A stretch of 6,190 nucleotides of DNA from Comamonadaceae bacterium (lineage in GTDB: Bacteria > Pseudomonadota > Gammaproteobacteria > Burkholderiales > Burkholderiaceae). Position 1 is the first letter of the stretch; every line of letters begins with the position of its first letter. The position numbers and the translations under genes are program-made. The stretch is taken from positions 1 to 6,190 of the forward strand of contig CANNNB010000143.1 in the NCBI GenBank assembly GCA_947505995.1. Reading direction: 5' to 3'. The notes beneath the pieces are model-generated. The model did not search any database, was not told the origin of the DNA, and saw only the letters and a list, made by a program, of their open reading frames with translations. Shown here piece by piece: positions 1-6,190 of this stretch.

Positions 1-909
1 ATTCGTTCTGCTTTTGCCATGTCCGAGCCCGATGTAGCATCGTCTGACCCCACCAATTTGCAAACCACGTTGAGCGATGAAGGAGACAGCTTGGTTTTGA
101 ATGGTCGCAAATGGTTTATCACTGGTGCTGCGCACCCTCATTGCAAAGTCTTGTTGGTTATGTGCCGTAACAAAAGCAGTGCTTTGACTGAAAGCTCAAT
201 TGAAAAGCACCAACAACACAGCATCGTTTTGGTACCCATAGACACCGCTGGGGTCAAGGTCGTTCGCAATATTCCAGTGGTGCATCATATCGCTCCCGAT
301 GGCCATTGTGAAATTGTCTTCCAACAAGTGCGTGTGCCAAAAGACAATTTATTGGGCGCATGGGGTGAGGGTTTCAAAATGGGACAGTTGCGTTTGGGAC
401 CAGGTCGCGTGCATCACTGTATGCGCACCTTGGGCCAATGTGAGTTAGCACTTTCTTTGGCGGCGGAGCGATGCTTAGAGCGTGCAGCTTTTGGACAACA
501 TTTATCCAACTACGCCAATGTACAAGAGTGGCTGGCATTATCGCGAATTGAAATTGACCAAGCACGATTGCTTATTTTGCAAGTGGCATGGATGTTGGAT
601 CAAGCCCAGTTTGACAACGCGTTGCTGAAGTCAAAAGTGGCCGGAATCAAGGTAGTGGCCGCCCGCCTGCAAGTGCGTGTGCTTGACAGGGCCATGCAGA
701 TATTTGGCGCCATGGGTTTGTCCCCCGATACACCTTTGGCATATTTTTGGACTTGGGGCAGGGCTTTGCAAATTATGGATGGGCCCGACGAAGTGCATTT
801 GCGTACTGTAGCCAAGCATGAGTTGGCGCTGGCTCGTGAGCGAATGGGCGCATCATCTAATTACTTCACAACACCGGAGCAAATGGCCAGGCCACCCCAT
901 ATTTGCTAG
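1..909 (+). CDS. Acyl-CoA dehydrogenase, ACAD10/11-like, 5' truncated by window edge
   Basis: Flavoenzyme that would introduce a trans-2,3 double bond into an acyl-CoA, using FAD and passing electrons to electron-transfer flavoprotein in the cytoplasm. The frame is open from base 1, and the residues before the first Met (IRSAFA) are the usual lead-in to the flavin-contacting motif, so the true start lies upstream. Visible 302 residues: MSEPDVASSD at 7-16, KWFITGA of the middle beta domain, GPGRVHH at 133-139, an RAAFGQ helix, and DGPDEVH at 260-266 near the C terminus. GPGRxHHCMR and DGPDEVH are hallmarks of the ACAD10/ACAD11-type branch. The position of the usual catalytic Glu appears to be Asp260. 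A full protein would be about 400-430 residues, so roughly the first 120 are missing. The substrate cannot be read from sequence. The family is very clear; the subfamily is likely. No clear terminator follows the stop. Confidence 0.93.
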   Translation: MRSAFAMSEPDVASSDPTNLQTTLSDEGDSLVLNGRKWFITGAAHPHCKVLLVMCRNKSSALTESSIEKHQQHSIVLVPIDTAGVKVVRNIPVVHHIAPDGHCEIVFQQVRVPKDNLLGAWGEGFKMGQLRLGPGRVHHCMRTLGQCELALSLAAERCLERAAFGQHLSNYANVQEWLALSRIEIDQARLLILQVAWMLDQAQFDNALLKSKVAGIKVVAARLQVRVLDRAMQIFGAMGLSPDTPLAYFWTWGRALQIMDGPDEVHLRTVAKHELALARERMGASSNYFTTPEQMARPPHIC

Positions 910-970
910 AAACCCCATCTACGACAACAGGCATTTCAGCCTTTGAAACTGGCTTTCTCAGAATAAGCCA

Positions 971-992
971 CAATATTGGTATGAAAATATTG
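971..992. repeat. Perfect 7-bp inverted repeat spanning the response-regulator start codon
   Basis: CAATATT (971-977) and AATATTG (986-992) are exact reverse complements separated by eight bases that contain the ATG at 981. As DNA this could be an operator for a dimeric regulator. As RNA it would put the start codon in a hairpin loop. No ribosome binding site is visible just upstream. A chance match is possible in such AT-rich sequence. Confidence 0.4.
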
Positions 993-1169
993 CTTGTCGA
1001 AGACGAAATCAAAATTGCTGAATTTGTTTCAGAAGGGCTAAAGCAAGCAGGGCTGCATGTGACGCATGCAACTGATGGGTTAATTGCCAAGAGAATCATC
1101 GCACTCCAAAAATTTGATGTGATGCTGTTGGATGTCATGCTGCCGCATGGCAAGACCCAGAGGGGGTGA
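981..1169 (+). pseudogene. Truncated OmpR/CusR-like response regulator (N-terminal receiver fragment)
   Basis: A 62-residue fragment of a two-component response regulator. It starts MKILLVEDE, where Glu7 and Asp8 form the acidic Mg-binding pocket, and runs to LLDVMLP, where Asp51 is the phospho-acceptor. The spacing is normal for a receiver domain, and the sequence resembles heavy-metal regulators such as CusR/CopR. After Pro55-His56 the expected continuation (usually xDGW or similar) is lost. Six unrelated codons lead to a stop, so the conserved Thr/Ser and Lys of the receiver and the whole winged-helix DNA-binding domain are absent (normal length about 220-230 residues). The ATG at 981 was chosen over an in-frame start at 903 because family members begin MKILLVEDE. 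No partner histidine kinase is in the window. It is most likely a non-functional relic; an expressed mini-receiver is unlikely. Confidence 0.82.
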
Positions 1170-1294
1170 CCTTCAAGTTGATTGTGGCCAGACGTATTGG
1201 TAGCAACCCCAATGCGAACATTGAAACAGGCAAAGACTTGGACGGCTCATTGATTCGAAACAGGGCTTGGTTTGCAATGAATATTCCGTTTTAA
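1148..1294 (+). pseudogene. C-terminal remnant of an outer-membrane beta-barrel protein, possibly a TpsB (FhaC/ShlB-type) translocator
   Basis: A 48-residue open tail in a different frame from the preceding receiver fragment, running from about Trp1148 (WQDPEGVTFK) to the stop at 1292-1294. It has no start codon of its own, and its frame is closed by a stop at 1115-1117. The sequence reads as one amphipathic strand (GVTFKLIVARRIGSN), a polar Asn/Gly/Asp-rich turn, then a final strand RAWFAMNIPF. The last residue is Phe, with hydrophobic residues at -3, -5, -7 and -9, the known C-terminal signature of bacterial outer-membrane barrels. The RRIGSNP...DLDGSLIRNRAW pattern resembles, from memory, the ends of two-partner-secretion translocators; this is unverified. 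It was probably joined to the receiver fragment by deletion. Confidence 0.45.
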
Positions 1295-1316
1295 GCTACA
1301 CATTTCCTCACATTGA

Positions 1317-1333
1317 AGACTACTTGGTGGTCT
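1317..1333 (+). other. Small hairpin after the remnant gene tail
   Basis: AGACTAC (1317-1323) can pair with GTGGTCT (1327-1333) around a TTG loop, giving seven pairs including one G-U. It lies 22 bases past the stop at 1294. No T-run follows, so it is not a normal intrinsic terminator. It could be a weak terminator remnant or part of the leader of the downstream glycosyltransferase gene. Confidence 0.3.
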
Positions 1334-1375
1334 GAGTCATACCGAAGAGGCTATCATTCGGGGCAATAACTCAGA
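1331..1375 (+). repeat. Nested inverted repeats in the leader of the glycosyltransferase gene
   Basis: The outer arms TCTGAGT (1331-1337) and ACTCAGA (1369-1375) are exact reverse complements. Inside them CCGAA (1342-1346) pairs exactly with TTCGG (1357-1361) around a 10-base loop. The outer 5' arm shares 1331-1333 with the hairpin just upstream, so the two folds exclude each other at that end. The rest of the 1295-1404 spacer shows no gene and no convincing -35/-10 pair. A short GATAAGATAAGA direct repeat lies near 1374-1385. Function unknown; operator, leader structure or chance are all possible. Confidence 0.35.
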
Positions 1376-1404
1376 TAAGATAAGACCAAAACAAGTAGGG
1401 TTCA

Positions 1405-2160
1405 ATGGTGAAAGTCTACGTCATCAATCTCGACAACAGTTCAAGTCGTTGGGAAAAAATCAGCCAAGACCTTGATCATCTCAGTGCTTCTTTTGAGAGG
1501 GTGAGCGCCATTTATGGCAAATCCATCGATTGGCAAGCCCTTTCTGATGACCCCTATTGCCGCGCCTACATGGGCAGAAGTATTCAACCAGGTGAAGTAG
1601 GTTGCTTCTTGAGTCATGTCAAGGCACTTCAAAAATTCATTGATGACGCAGAAGACTTTGCAATCATCTTAGAGGATGATTCGCAAGTTGCTCCTGACTT
1701 ACTTAAGGTTGCCGATCATGTGTTGGCAAGGCTAAAAACAAGCGATTTTTATGCCGTCAACTTAGGTCCTTCTGACTACAAATATGCTTCAGTCATAGAT
1801 CAATTGGACGCTTACAAACTTTACTGCACCCATCGGTTTCCAATGCTGGCTACTGGAATTCTTTGGTCTAGAAGGGGTGCGCAAGAGTTTTTGAAGCAAT
1901 TTAAATTGGTTTCCTTGCCCTACGACAATTACTTAAGAGTGTTCCTCACTGGAACCAATAAATCGTATTCCATTAAGCCTTCCATCGTCGACCCTGCTGA
2001 CTTTGTCAGCGACATCGACACCGAAGGCTTAACCAAGAAAAGATCCCAATTGAATCGAAGTAAGAACTACTTTTTAATCAAGCAGAAAAGAATGCTCACT
2101 GAGAAATTAAGAGCAAGCATCTCAATGCTTAAGTTTAAATTTTTGAAGGAAATAAATTGA
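1405..2160 (+). CDS. Glycosyltransferase family 25 (LPS/LOS biosynthesis type)
   Basis: A 251-residue enzyme of the GT25 group, whose known bacterial members transfer sugars, often galactose, onto lipooligosaccharide at the cytoplasmic face of the inner membrane. The N terminus MVKVYVINLDNSSSRW carries the family's VINLD start. GEVGCFLSH lies at 63-71 and AIILEDD at 86-92, the last being the Asp-rich motif expected to hold the metal and nucleotide sugar. Length is normal. The C-terminal 40 residues are rich in Lys and Arg and could bind the membrane or the acidic acceptor. No signal peptide or membrane helix is seen. The ATG is preceded by a weak GTAGGG element four bases away; the next codon, GTG, is an alternative start. 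It overlaps the methyltransferase downstream by four bases and is visibly more AT-rich than the minus-strand genes. Acceptor and donor sugar are unknown. Confidence 0.92.
   Translation: MVKVYVINLDNSSSRWEKISQDLDHLSASFERVSAIYGKSIDWQALSDDPYCRAYMGRSIQPGEVGCFLSHVKALQKFIDDAEDFAIILEDDSQVAPDLLKVADHVLARLKTSDFYAVNLGPSDYKYASVIDQLDAYKLYCTHRFPMLATGILWSRRGAQEFLKQFKLVSLPYDNYLRVFLTGTNKSYSIKPSIVDPADFVSDIDTEGLTKKRSQLNRSKNYFLIKQKRMLTEKLRASISMLKFKFLKEIN
2145..2150 (+). promoter_or_regulatory. Ribosome binding site for the TTG-started FkbM gene
   Basis: GAAGGA lies six bases before the TTG at 2157, inside the end of the glycosyltransferase gene. Good spacing and the TTGA overlap (start TTG, stop TGA) support TTG as the true start and point to translational coupling. 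No ATG occurs in this frame near the start of the conserved region. Confidence 0.7.
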
Positions 2161-2837
2161 TAACACGATGGCTTAAAGTTTTTGGTCTTAATGGATCTTT
2201 GCGCGTCAGGTTTAGTCAGTACGGCGAAGATGTGATTCTTCACAAGATTTTTAAAAATCCTGTTGGTTTTTATGTCGATGTAGGTGCTCATCACCCTTTT
2301 AGACAATCCAACACGGCGTACCTTTGGTGCTCAGGTTGGAATGGCATCAACATTGATGCAAACCCAAAGAGTATTGAAATATTCAATAAAGTAAGAAAAA
2401 CCGATGAAAACATTTGGGCTGCAATCGTCTCAGATGAAGATGCCGCCAATAAGACGCACATTGATCTTATTTGCTCAGACACTAGAGAGTTGGATTTGGG
2501 CGCGTCAGTTTCAGAAACAATTGCCTCTGAAAGAAGTGCTAGCAGGCGAATTTCAGTACCTACCAAATCACTGACTCAGATTGTCAATGGCGTCAAAAAT
2601 AAAACAATTGACTACATGAACATTGACATTGAAGGCGTTGATTTCGAGGCAATCCTAGGCATGTCTGCTTGGACAAAACTGCCCAAGGTTCTGAGCATTG
2701 AAACCTACCAAAAAAACATACGCGATATTTTAAGTAGCCAAGTTAACCAGCAACTCGAAAGTTTTGGCTATGAACTCAAGTACCACATTGGTTTAACTTC
2801 TGTCTACGTTCAGTCAGACCTAGATTCAACGCATTGA
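2157..2837 (+). CDS. FkbM-family SAM-dependent methyltransferase
   Basis: A 226-residue protein of the FkbM (Methyltransf_21) family. Members are mostly O-methyltransferases and frequently sit in polysaccharide or glycan gene clusters. FSQYGEDVILHKIF at 19-32 is the usual lead-in of the glycan-associated branch. VDVGAH at 40-45 is the SAM-binding glycine motif. NIDANP at 65-70 supplies the acidic residue at the end of strand two (Asp67). DYMNIDIEGVDFEAI (from about 153) is the conserved FkbM block. Length is typical and the protein should be cytoplasmic. It starts with TTG in a four-base overlap with the glycosyltransferase stop, preceded by GAAGGA. Tight coupling suggests it methylates the sugar added by its neighbour or the same glycan; this is inference. 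It ends 14 bases before the convergent hydroxylase gene. Confidence 0.93.
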   Translation: MITRWLKVFGLNGSLRVRFSQYGEDVILHKIFKNPVGFYVDVGAHHPFRQSNTAYLWCSGWNGINIDANPKSIEIFNKVRKTDENIWAAIVSDEDAANKTHIDLICSDTRELDLGASVSETIASERSASRRISVPTKSLTQIVNGVKNKTIDYMNIDIEGVDFEAILGMSAWTKLPKVLSIETYQKNIRDILSSQVNQQLESFGYELKYHIGLTSVYVQSDLDSTH

Positions 2838-2851
2838 AAAAATACGTTGTA

Positions 2852-4564
2852 TCAGGCGCCGCATGCCTGTCTGAGTAGCGTGTCTGCTTGAGTACCATCG
2901 GTGCCTCGCCACGCCACCATTTGATCGGGTCGGATCAATACCAAATTGGCTTCGTAGAGTTGGGCCAACTCATTGGAAGAATGCCTGACAACTTTCAAAT
3001 CTACTTTGTGGTTTGCAGCAGCTTTACAAAATGCACTGAAGTCTGCAGGGGCTTCGCCCAATACAAGCAATGTCCATTCAAAATTGAAACTGTCAAACAG
3101 TGAACTGCCGTCGGCCATCCATGCGTGAGGCGGGCGACCGCCGGGGCATGCACTTGGCGTGTAGGTGTTGGCCGCATCTTCTGGGGCATGCGTGCCATCA
3201 GAAATAATGATAGGTGAATGATCGTAACGGCCGCCGAAAGTTACGCCTGGAATGTTGAACTCTCTGCGCACATGGCCATTCAAATAATCGGAGGCAATGC
3301 TTCTGGCATGTTCGCCTTCTGGGCTTGCGGTCTCTAAGGCTGGATCGGCATCAAACAGCCCAATGGAATCGGCAAACTGGCGTGCATAGCTTGTGTTGCG
3401 AATGGCCAGAGGCTTTCGCTCAAGCTCGTAACTGTCTAGCAGTTGAGGTTTTGCCTGGCCATTGATCACGGCAGCCAACTTCCATCCCAAATTGACAGCG
3501 TCTTCAACTGCGGTGTTGTAGCCTAAGCCGCCTGTGGGTGTAAACAAATGAACGGCATCACCTCCCAAAAATACATGTCCCTTTTGAAACGACTCGGCCA
3601 CCAAGGCATGGCCTGCTAGCCAAGTGGCCATCGATAAAATTTCAATGTCGATGACCTGTCCGTAGGCCAATGAAAAAAGTCGTTTGGCGTCTTCAGCATT
3701 GAGGGCTTCTGTCGCTGCGTCGTCTGACATTTGCACGTGAAAGGCAAACTCACTTTCGCCATCGACCGACATAATGAAAGCCCGAAGCTCTGGGTTGACA
3801 GCCACATACATCCAAGCTCTGTCATTCTGATTGCGCTCGTAGAATTGCGGTGCTTTTAAGTAGACGGCCAGCATTTTGCCGCCCATGAAGTTGCGTTTGA
3901 AACCTGTTGCACCGCCCCATGGAATTGCAAGTTGATGCCTCACCAAACTGCGTGCGCCATCTGCACCTATTAAGTATTGCGCTTGAACCTGAATTTTTTC
4001 AGTGTTCGACGAATGGTGTTGATTTGAATCAGTGACACGTTCAATCAAAGCATGAATTGGCTTTGAGGACGAAGATGGCGAAAAACTGTTTGAGGTGCTG
4101 CTATCGCTAAATGACGCAAGCTTCCAGCCATAGCGAATGTCGTTGCTTGCAAATTTTTCTGCGTGCTTTCGAAGGCCTACTTCTACAAATTTTTGCGACA
4201 CGCGATGGGGCAACTCTGCAGCGCTCCAAGAGCCTGACATGGCTTTGATGGCTTGGGGCGCGGCGGCAGCTGTGGGGAGTCTCAGCCTGGCAAGCTCTGT
4301 GCCGCTAAAGCGAGTGAGGTAGGCAATGTCTGTAGGGTGATGGGGCGGTAGTCCTTGCGCACGAATTTCATGTGCAAAGCCCAAGCGCCTAAAGTGCTCC
4401 ATGGTTCGCGCTTGCGTGGCATTGGCCTGCGGGTTGAAGGCAGTGCTGGCTTTGGGATCGACCAGAAGACAGCGTATATTTCTTCGCCCCAGCTCGTTGG
4501 CCAACATGAGACCAAATGGTCCACCACCCGCAATCAGAACATCGGTTTCAATGCTTTTGGCCAT
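2852..4564 (-). CDS. FAD-dependent aromatic-ring hydroxylase (class A flavoprotein monooxygenase, PheA/TfdB/MhpA type)
   Basis: A single-component flavin monooxygenase expected to use NAD(P)H and oxygen to hydroxylate a phenolic or related compound in the cytoplasm. From the ATG at 4564 it has 570 residues. GGGPFG at 13-18 with Asp36 forms the ADP-binding fold. GADGARSLVR, with Asp202, is the DG motif. GHVFLGGDAVHLFTPTGG, with Asp336, is the GD motif that binds the FAD ribityl chain. The last 90 or so residues form the thioredoxin-like domain with LIRPDQMVAWRG at 543-554. Length fits the family. A TTG at 4603 would add 13 residues unlike family N termini, so the ATG is preferred; neither has a strong ribosome binding site. 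A Ser-rich stretch at 152-167 is unusual. The gene follows the synthase-like gene by 72 bases on the same strand, possibly co-transcribed. Substrate unknown; no ring-cleavage genes are nearby. Confidence 0.92.
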   Translation of the reverse strand: MAKSIETDVLIAGGGPFGLMLANELGRRNIRCLLVDPKASTAFNPQANATQARTMEHFRRLGFAHEIRAQGLPPHHPTDIAYLTRFSGTELARLRLPTAAAAPQAIKAMSGSWSAAELPHRVSQKFVEVGLRKHAEKFASNDIRYGWKLASFSDSSTSNSFSPSSSSKPIHALIERVTDSNQHHSSNTEKIQVQAQYLIGADGARSLVRHQLAIPWGGATGFKRNFMGGKMLAVYLKAPQFYERNQNDRAWMYVAVNPELRAFIMSVDGESEFAFHVQMSDDAATEALNAEDAKRLFSLAYGQVIDIEILSMATWLAGHALVAESFQKGHVFLGGDAVHLFTPTGGLGYNTAVEDAVNLGWKLAAVINGQAKPQLLDSYELERKPLAIRNTSYARQFADSIGLFDADPALETASPEGEHARSIASDYLNGHVRREFNIPGVTFGGRYDHSPIIISDGTHAPEDAANTYTPSACPGGRPPHAWMADGSSLFDSFNFEWTLLVLGEAPADFSAFCKAAANHKVDLKVVRHSSNELAQLYEANLVLIRPDQMVAWRGTDGTQADTLLRQACGA

Positions 4565-4636
4565 CTTGATTTGATTGAAATTTTGGCTCACTTGCTTGTG
4601 CAAAACTAAATTTGAATGAGCTGGCTCGAAAAGCGC

Positions 4637-6190
4637 TCACTTCACTACCGCAAACAAGCTGCTGTAGTCGTCGGTCCAAGGTACAAATCCTGCTTGAGAA
4701 CTCAAGCTTATTGCCGACTTCAGAGCGGCTTGCTCAAACCACTTTGGGTCCTTGGCCAGCAAGGCCCAGCTTGAGGGGTAAACCAATCGATTATCGTCAC
4801 CATCATGGTCAATCAGTTTGGCCGTGAAGCCAAGATTTTGCGCGGCTGTTTGAATGACGGGTTGAAGATCTAAAAATCGGTTGGTAATGTGAACAGCCAG
4901 TACACCATTCGGCTTCAAATGCCGTGCATACTGTTCAAAGGCCTCGCGAGTGAGCAAATGCACAGGCACAGAATCACCTGAAAAAGCATCGACCACCAAG
5001 ACGTCGAATTGCTGCGGCGATTCAGCTTCAAGTTGCAGTCTGGCATCGCCCAGCACCAGTTCTGTTTTGGCCAAAGTCTTGGACAAAAAACTAAAGTTGG
5101 TTTTAGCCATGCCAATGACAAGCGGATCAATCTCGTACATTCTGTATGTGTCTCCCTGTCTGCCATATGTCGCTAAGGTACCAACTCCCAAACCAATCAC
5201 ACCAACGCGAACAGGGCCGTTGTTCATTTGGGTGGTGATGGCTAGTCCGGCACCTGCATCGGCGTTGTAATAAGTGGTGGGTTCCATGGCGCGCTCAGGC
5301 GCTAAGAACTGTTTGCCATGCACGATCTGCCCATGCAGCATGCTGCGATACCCGTCTTCAGGAAATGCAAAAACCCTTAGGCTGCCATAGAAATTTCGGC
5401 CTTTCATTTCAACGCCTGATGCTTCTTGAATGTGGTCGTTCACGCTCACTGCGCTGAGCGCAACCAGGGCCAGAGAGCTGACAACAGCAAACACGGGCCT
5501 GCCTAGCCCCTTTGAAATGGCCAGCCATGCACGCCACAGCGAGAGACTAACAACAATGCCACTCAAGATCACTGCCACAGATAACTCGTAATGGCCATCG
5601 AACGCATAAGGCGCTATGACACCGACAAAAAAACCACCTAAAAACCCACCCACAGACAACATTAAGTAATACAAGGTGAGATGCTTTGTAGGTGGTTGTT
5701 GCAAAGCCAGTTCACCATGGCAAACCATGCACACTACAAAAAATGCCGTGAGGTTAATGCCCATGGCCACCAGTAGCGGCAAATCGGACAAGCCCATGGT
5801 GGGCAGGTAAGCCAGAGCGCCTAAACTTAAAACCAAGAGCGGTAAGAAGATGCGTCTTTGGTACCAGCCCTGTCGTTCAAAACACAAAATGAAGGTCAGC
5901 AAATAAAGCGCCAACGGCGCGATCCATAGCAAGGGAATGGGTGCTATGTTTTGTGTGAGATAACTGGTGTCGGCCACCATCAAAATAGAGGGGCAGGCTG
6001 CTAGCGCCACCCACAGCAGCAATTGGCCAGCTTTGATGGTTGACGAGGCCTTTTCCTCGGCGTGATGAGCTGAGGCTTTCGTTTCTTTTGCTAGGGGCTT
6101 GGCATGCCTGCCGCGCCAAGCCAAGCTGCCACAGGCCAGCACAAACAGAACAAACAAGCCTGACCATGCCAAAGACTGCCAACGTGTTGG
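4637..6190 (-). CDS. Fused membrane/spermidine synthase-like protein, 5' truncated by window edge
   Basis: An inner-membrane protein with a cytoplasmic spermidine synthase-like (PF01564 type) Rossmann domain. The frame is open to the window edge (517 residues visible). The TTG at 6172 is not a credible start, because hydrophobic sequence typical of the family's membrane part is already under way. About eight hydrophobic segments fall at roughly 7-25, 55-73, 84-104, 114-132, 137-157, 171-194, 203-222 and 231-250. CHGELA followed by HLTLYYLMLSVGGFLGG is a recognisable family block. RNFYGSLRV links to the soluble domain, which has GLGVG at 333-337, YEIDP at 352-356, GDAR at 381-384 and VVDAFSGDSVPVHLLT from 399. 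The canonical DxTDP active-site motif of SpeE is replaced by DAFSGD, so true aminopropyl transfer is uncertain. Such proteins are annotated as fused MFS/spermidine synthase and their substrate is unknown. Confidence 0.88.
   Translation of the reverse strand, partial: PTRWQSLAWSGLFVLFVLACGSLAWRGRHAKPLAKETKASAHHAEEKASSTIKAGQLLLWVALAACPSILMVADTSYLTQNIAPIPLLWIAPLALYLLTFILCFERQGWYQRRIFLPLLVLSLGALAYLPTMGLSDLPLLVAMGINLTAFFVVCMVCHGELALQQPPTKHLTLYYLMLSVGGFLGGFFVGVIAPYAFDGHYELSVAVILSGIVVSLSLWRAWLAISKGLGRPVFAVVSSLALVALSAVSVNDHIQEASGVEMKGRNFYGSLRVFAFPEDGYRSMLHGQIVHGKQFLAPERAMEPTTYYNADAGAGLAITTQMNNGPVRVGVIGLGVGTLATYGRQGDTYRMYEIDPLVIGMAKTNFSFLSKTLAKTELVLGDARLQLEAESPQQFDVLVVDAFSGDSVPVHLLTREAFEQYARHLKPNGVLAVHITNRFLDLQPVIQTAAQNLGFTAKLIDHDGDDNRLVYPSSWALLAKDPKWFEQAALKSAISLSSQAGFVPWTDDYSSLFAVVK

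Noticed and set aside
943..976. Possible promoter for the response regulator (TTGAAA at 943-948).
   Set aside because: No acceptable -10 element occurs at 16-18 bases spacing.
903..980. In-frame 5' extension of the response-regulator fragment from an ATG at 903.
   Set aside because: The 26 extra residues overlap the acyl-CoA dehydrogenase end and do not resemble the family, which starts at MKILLVEDE.
2837..2869. Possible terminator between the convergent genes: CAGGC/GCCTG stem (2853-2857 with 2865-2869) and an A-run at 2837-2842 that reads as T-run on the minus strand.
   Set aside because: The stem is only five pairs and lies ten bases from the T-run, mostly inside the hydroxylase coding end. 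It is too weak to call as a terminator.
4565..4603. Longer hydroxylase starting at a TTG at 4603.
   Set aside because: It has no ribosome binding site and the extra 13 residues are unlike family N termini. The ATG at 4564 places the FAD motif at the usual distance.
4950..5270. Plus-strand open frame of 106 residues opposite the synthase-like gene, and other open frames lying opposite or inside the assigned genes.
   Set aside because: They lie wholly within well-supported coding sequence, have no recognisable domains and look like shadow frames.
6168..6172. TTG at 6172 as the start of the spermidine synthase-like gene.
   Set aside because: The frame stays open to the window edge with family-like sequence, and known members have more membrane sequence before this point, so the gene is treated as truncated.

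Overview
The window looks like chromosomal DNA from a Gram-negative proteobacterium. A betaproteobacterium of the Burkholderiales is my best guess, from the overall protein flavour (an ACAD10/11-type acyl-CoA dehydrogenase, a CusR/CopR-like receiver, an MFS-fused spermidine synthase-like protein), a medium base composition and LPS-type glycosyltransferase content. This placement is inference; no rRNA or marker gene is present. No tRNA, CRISPR array, transposase or complete insertion sequence was seen.

Layout. Positions 1-909 (+) hold the 3' two-thirds of an acyl-CoA dehydrogenase gene cut by the window edge. Positions 910-1404 are a scar-like stretch. It has a response-regulator gene that begins normally at 981 but breaks off just after its phospho-acceptor motif (stop at 1169). 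A second gene tail in another frame (about 1148-1294) follows directly and ends like an outer-membrane beta-barrel, perhaps a two-partner-secretion translocator. A 110-base spacer with nested inverted repeats comes next. Positions 1405-2837 (+) hold two intact, more AT-rich genes, a family 25 glycosyltransferase and an FkbM-type methyltransferase. Their stop and start overlap by four bases, so they are almost certainly translated together. Positions 2852-6190 (-) converge on that pair and hold a membrane protein with a C-terminal spermidine synthase-like domain (5' end beyond the window), then, 72 bases downstream, a class A flavoprotein aromatic hydroxylase.

How the genes work together. The glycosyltransferase and methyltransferase plausibly add and methylate a sugar on a surface glycan (LPS core or O-antigen, or a glycoprotein). 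The synthase-like protein and the hydroxylase could share a transcript, but no common pathway is evident. The acyl-CoA dehydrogenase belongs to fatty-acid or related acyl-CoA oxidation and has no obvious link to the rest. The most notable signal is the decayed junction at 981-1294, where two unrelated broken genes are fused immediately upstream of the compact glycan-modification pair. This suggests deletion or replacement at a variable locus. I see no convincing evidence for a wholly new defence or mobile system.
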